From positions 62,001 through 126,000 of the forward strand of contig CALVWW010000003.1 in NCBI GenBank assembly GCA_944368155.1: 64,000 nucleotides of DNA, in the 5' to 3' direction. The DNA comes from an uncultured Clostridia bacterium (lineage in GTDB: Bacteria; Bacillota; Clostridia; Christensenellales; Borkfalkiaceae). Shown here in pieces: positions 62,308-64,000 of the stretch; the stretch's first letter is position 1, and each line of letters opens with the position of its first letter. The notes under the pieces are model-generated. The model worked only from the letters and a program-made list of their open reading frames with translations. It was not told the origin of the DNA and ran no database searches. The translations under genes and the position numbers were made by a program.

Positions 62308-63117
62308 TTATTTTTCGGCAGCGGCCAGAATTGCCTGTGCGAGCGGGATTGCCGACTCGCTGCCGATAATCTGCGCTCCTAACTCGAGCAAAGTGGCCAT
62401 GCGCCCCGGCTCGGCGGCACCCTCCGCCTTTATCAGCGCCTTATCTTTTACGGCCGCCCTGATAAGCTTCAGGTCCTCTTCATCGGCTCCGCTGCCGAAC
62501 TGTCCGCAAGCCGTGCGCACGCAGGTTACAGAGAGGTCGCACAAGAGGGACAAAAGTTTTGTGAGTTCCTCCGAAGTCAGAAGGGGAGCTTCAACGTTTA
62601 TGCGCAGCGTTTTTTTGCGTGACGCGCGCTTAAGCTTCCTGAGTTCGCGCTTTACATACCCCCAACTGCCCTCCTTTATTGCCGGCACGCACACAGCCGC
62701 CTCCACGATGTCGGCTCCGTCGCTTACGGCGCGCTTTATCTGACGCACTTTAATATCGGTGGTGTCAGTTCCGCCGAAAGGAGAAATCAGGGTTGAAATT
62801 TTTACCGCGGACTGCGTGCCTAAAAAACTACGCGCAGGTTTCACCATGCAAGGAAGCGTGCATACTCCGCCTATGCCGAGCTTTTCACACTCTTTAAGGG
62901 CACGGCGCAGGGCGGCGCGCTCGAACGTCACCGAACATGCTGAAAATTCTATCTTATTTATGAGGTTGCGGGCCTCCGCCACGCGTTTCTGGCGCTTGAA
63001 CTCGTCGAATTCCTGCCGCTCCTGCGCGGAAATTATATGCGCCTGCGGCGCGGAGCCGCTTGCGCTTGCCGTAGTTTTTTGCATATTTGCATTTGAAGCA
63101 TTGCCGTTCATATCCAT
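62308..63117 (-). CDS. Degenerate DeoC (deoxyribose-phosphate aldolase)-like protein
   Basis: 269 residues. The order of motifs follows DeoC: GGVCTLPCMVKPA near 83 (DeoC: VCV.P.yv), KISTLISPFGG near 106, VSDGADIVEAAV near 131, RINVEAPLL near 172, CVRTACGQFGSGA near 199 (DeoC: KTSTGF...GAT) and LIKAEGA near 228. The Schiff-base Lys is replaced by Arg201 and the first catalytic Asp seems to be Glu139; Lys230 remains. Normal aldolase activity is unlikely. The ~35 N-terminal residues are a low-complexity Ala/Ser/Asn-rich extension. Its promoter spacer is divergent from a small membrane protein gene. Confidence 0.78.
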   Translation of the reverse strand: MDMNGNASNANMQKTTASASGSAPQAHIISAQERQEFDEFKRQKRVAEARNLINKIEFSACSVTFERAALRRALKECEKLGIGGVCTLPCMVKPARSFLGTQSAVKISTLISPFGGTDTTDIKVRQIKRAVSDGADIVEAAVCVPAIKEGSWGYVKRELRKLKRASRKKTLRINVEAPLLTSEELTKLLSLLCDLSVTCVRTACGQFGSGADEEDLKLIRAAVKDKALIKAEGAAEPGRMATLLELGAQIIGSESAIPLAQAILAAAEK

Positions 63118-63189
63118 AATTTACCTTTTACTGCATTATGCCCCAACAAAAGGCAAAATATACGGCTCAATCTGCGTTACAATGCAGGC

Positions 63190-63432
63190 ATGAAAGCCAT
63201 AGGACTGCTATATCTCGTACTTTTATATATTGCTTGCTTTGTATTCATAAACATAGTAAAATTTGCATTGATAGGCATAAAGAGTCTTAGAGAGAGGCCG
63301 CAGGAAAAACCGCCCGAACCTGAAAAAAAGAGCGAGCCGCAACCCGTGTATTATATCGTTGAAAAAAAGAAGGCCCGAAGCAAGGCAACTTACTCCAAAC
63401 CGAGGGAAATTAAATTTTCCGATGAAAAATAG
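63190..63432 (+). CDS. Small single-helix membrane protein
   Basis: 80 residues: one N-terminal membrane helix (GLLYLVLLYIACFVFINIV) and a charged Lys/Glu/Pro-rich tail. Not recognised. A TACAAT box ends 6 bases before the ATG, with no ribosome-binding site, so it may be leaderless. It is followed by a clear terminator. Confidence 0.6.
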   Translation: MKAIGLLYLVLLYIACFVFINIVKFALIGIKSLRERPQEKPPEPEKKSEPQPVYYIVEKKKARSKATYSKPREIKFSDEK

Positions 63433-63462
63433 TCAAACCGCATTTTCCATACTATCAGCCGG

Positions 63463-63485
63463 GGCGCGCGAAAACTTTGCGCGCC
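63463..63485 (+). terminator. Terminator after the small membrane protein gene
   Basis: GGCGCGC pairs with GCGCGCC (loop GAAAACTTT region), followed by TTTTATTG. Confidence 0.7.
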
Positions 63486-63533
63486 TTTTATTGAATTTTT
63501 GAGAATAAATTATTTAGAAACCGCCGTTTCAGC

Positions 63534-63562
63534 TTGATTTTAAGACGCAGACATGATATTAT
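63534..63562 (+). promoter_or_regulatory. Promoter of the last gene (leaderless)
   Basis: TTGATT (63534-63539), 17-bp spacer, TATTAT (63557-63562), then 7 bases to the ATG at 63570. Confidence 0.65.
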
Positions 63563-63569
63563 TCCAGCT

Positions 63570-64000
63570 ATGGAAATCAGGTTCGGAAGTATTGACGATT
63601 TGAACATACTTACTGCGGCGGAGGCCGAGTGCTTCCCCCCTTCGGAGCGGGCAGGCGAAGATGCGATAAAGGCACGTTTATGCGCTTTCCCCGAACATTT
63701 TTTGCTGCTGTTTGAAGACGGGGAATTTGCAGCATACATAGACGGAGCCGTGACCGCGCAGAGCGACCTCACCGACGAGATGTTCAAAGACACGACGCTT
63801 CATACCGAAGGCGGCTCATGGCAGATGATTTTCGGGCTGGGCGTAAAGAGCAGGTTCCGCGGGAAGGGTTACGCGGCCGAACTTTTAAAAAAATTTGAGG
63901 AACTTGCAAGAATACAGAACAGACTGGGACTTGTGCTCACCTGTAAGCCGCAGCTTGTGAATTTTTATGCCGGATTCGGATATGACGACGAAGGAATTTG
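63570..64000 (+). CDS. GNAT family acetyltransferase, partial (cut by window edge)
   Basis: 143 codons are visible with no stop before the edge. MEIRFGSIDDLNILTAAEAECFPPSE is the usual GNAT beginning (N-terminal strand and helix), and LGVKSRFRGKGYAAELLKKF carries the acetyl-CoA loop R-x-x-G-x-G/A; FYAGFGYDDEG near the end matches the C-terminal GNAT strand. Only a few residues should be missing. The substrate is unknown. Confidence 0.88.
   Translation, partial: MEIRFGSIDDLNILTAAEAECFPPSERAGEDAIKARLCAFPEHFLLLFEDGEFAAYIDGAVTAQSDLTDEMFKDTTLHTEGGSWQMIFGLGVKSRFRGKGYAAELLKKFEELARIQNRLGLVLTCKPQLVNFYAGFGYDDEGI

Overview
The window reads as chromosome of an uncultured-type Bacillota (class Clostridia; a gut Christensenellales-like lineage is my guess, held weakly). 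Reasons: a clostridial purine operon, tig-clpP-clpX-lon-engB order, an Rnf complex, families typical of Clostridia (DegV, DUF4364, TSCPD, TM1266-type hydrogenase regulator, CmpB-type membrane protein), good purine-rich Shine-Dalgarno sites, sigma-A promoters and GC-rich hairpin terminators. No rRNA, tRNA, phage, insertion sequence or CRISPR was seen.

Layout. (1) 1-10.8 kb, minus strand: purine operon purE-purC-purF paralogue-purF-purM-purN-purH-purD-purL (purL runs off the left edge). (2) 10.8-22 kb: small membrane proteins, an NMT1-type ABC transporter with a TM1266-family regulator, a Cys-rich lipoprotein, asparaginase, a GNAT, a Nudix hydrolase, DUF4364 and TSCPD proteins. (3) 22-32 kb: aconitase-family hydratase, plsY, der, an RluA-type pseudouridine synthase, lspA, a CDF metal exporter and a sugar transferase. 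(4) 32-41 kb: proteostasis cluster engB, lon, clpX, clpP, tig and divergent rqcH. (5) 41-43 kb: two small proteins with a predicted winged helix and a membrane anchor, and a membrane-anchored propeller-like protein. (6) 43.3-52.7 kb: Gx transporter plus rnfCDGEAB, facing a NusG_II-domain protein and the flavin transferase apbE. (7) 52.8-64 kb: MacB-like ABC exporter, CmpB-type protein, gltX, a ThrE-type exporter, an XRE membrane regulator, DegV, a degenerate DeoC homologue and a partial GNAT.

The most interesting observations are: an RnfG of 756 residues carrying five TGAT flavinylation motifs, encoded near its likely flavin transferase; a substrate-binding lipoprotein whose two halves are swapped relative to its family (apparent circular permutation); a roughly 123-bp structured repeat placed 6-8 bp after the stop codon of two unrelated genes, with compensating changes in its stem; a PurF paralogue without the glutaminase cysteine; a DeoC homologue without the Schiff-base lysine; several promoters that put transcription start at or within a few bases of the ATG (leaderless mRNAs); and leader hairpins suggesting attenuation before the TM1266 gene and the MacB-like exporter.

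Many long open frames lie antisense to real genes here because of codon bias; they are left out. Start codons were chosen by ribosome-binding sites, promoter positions and family length, and several are ATGs downstream of the longest possible frame.
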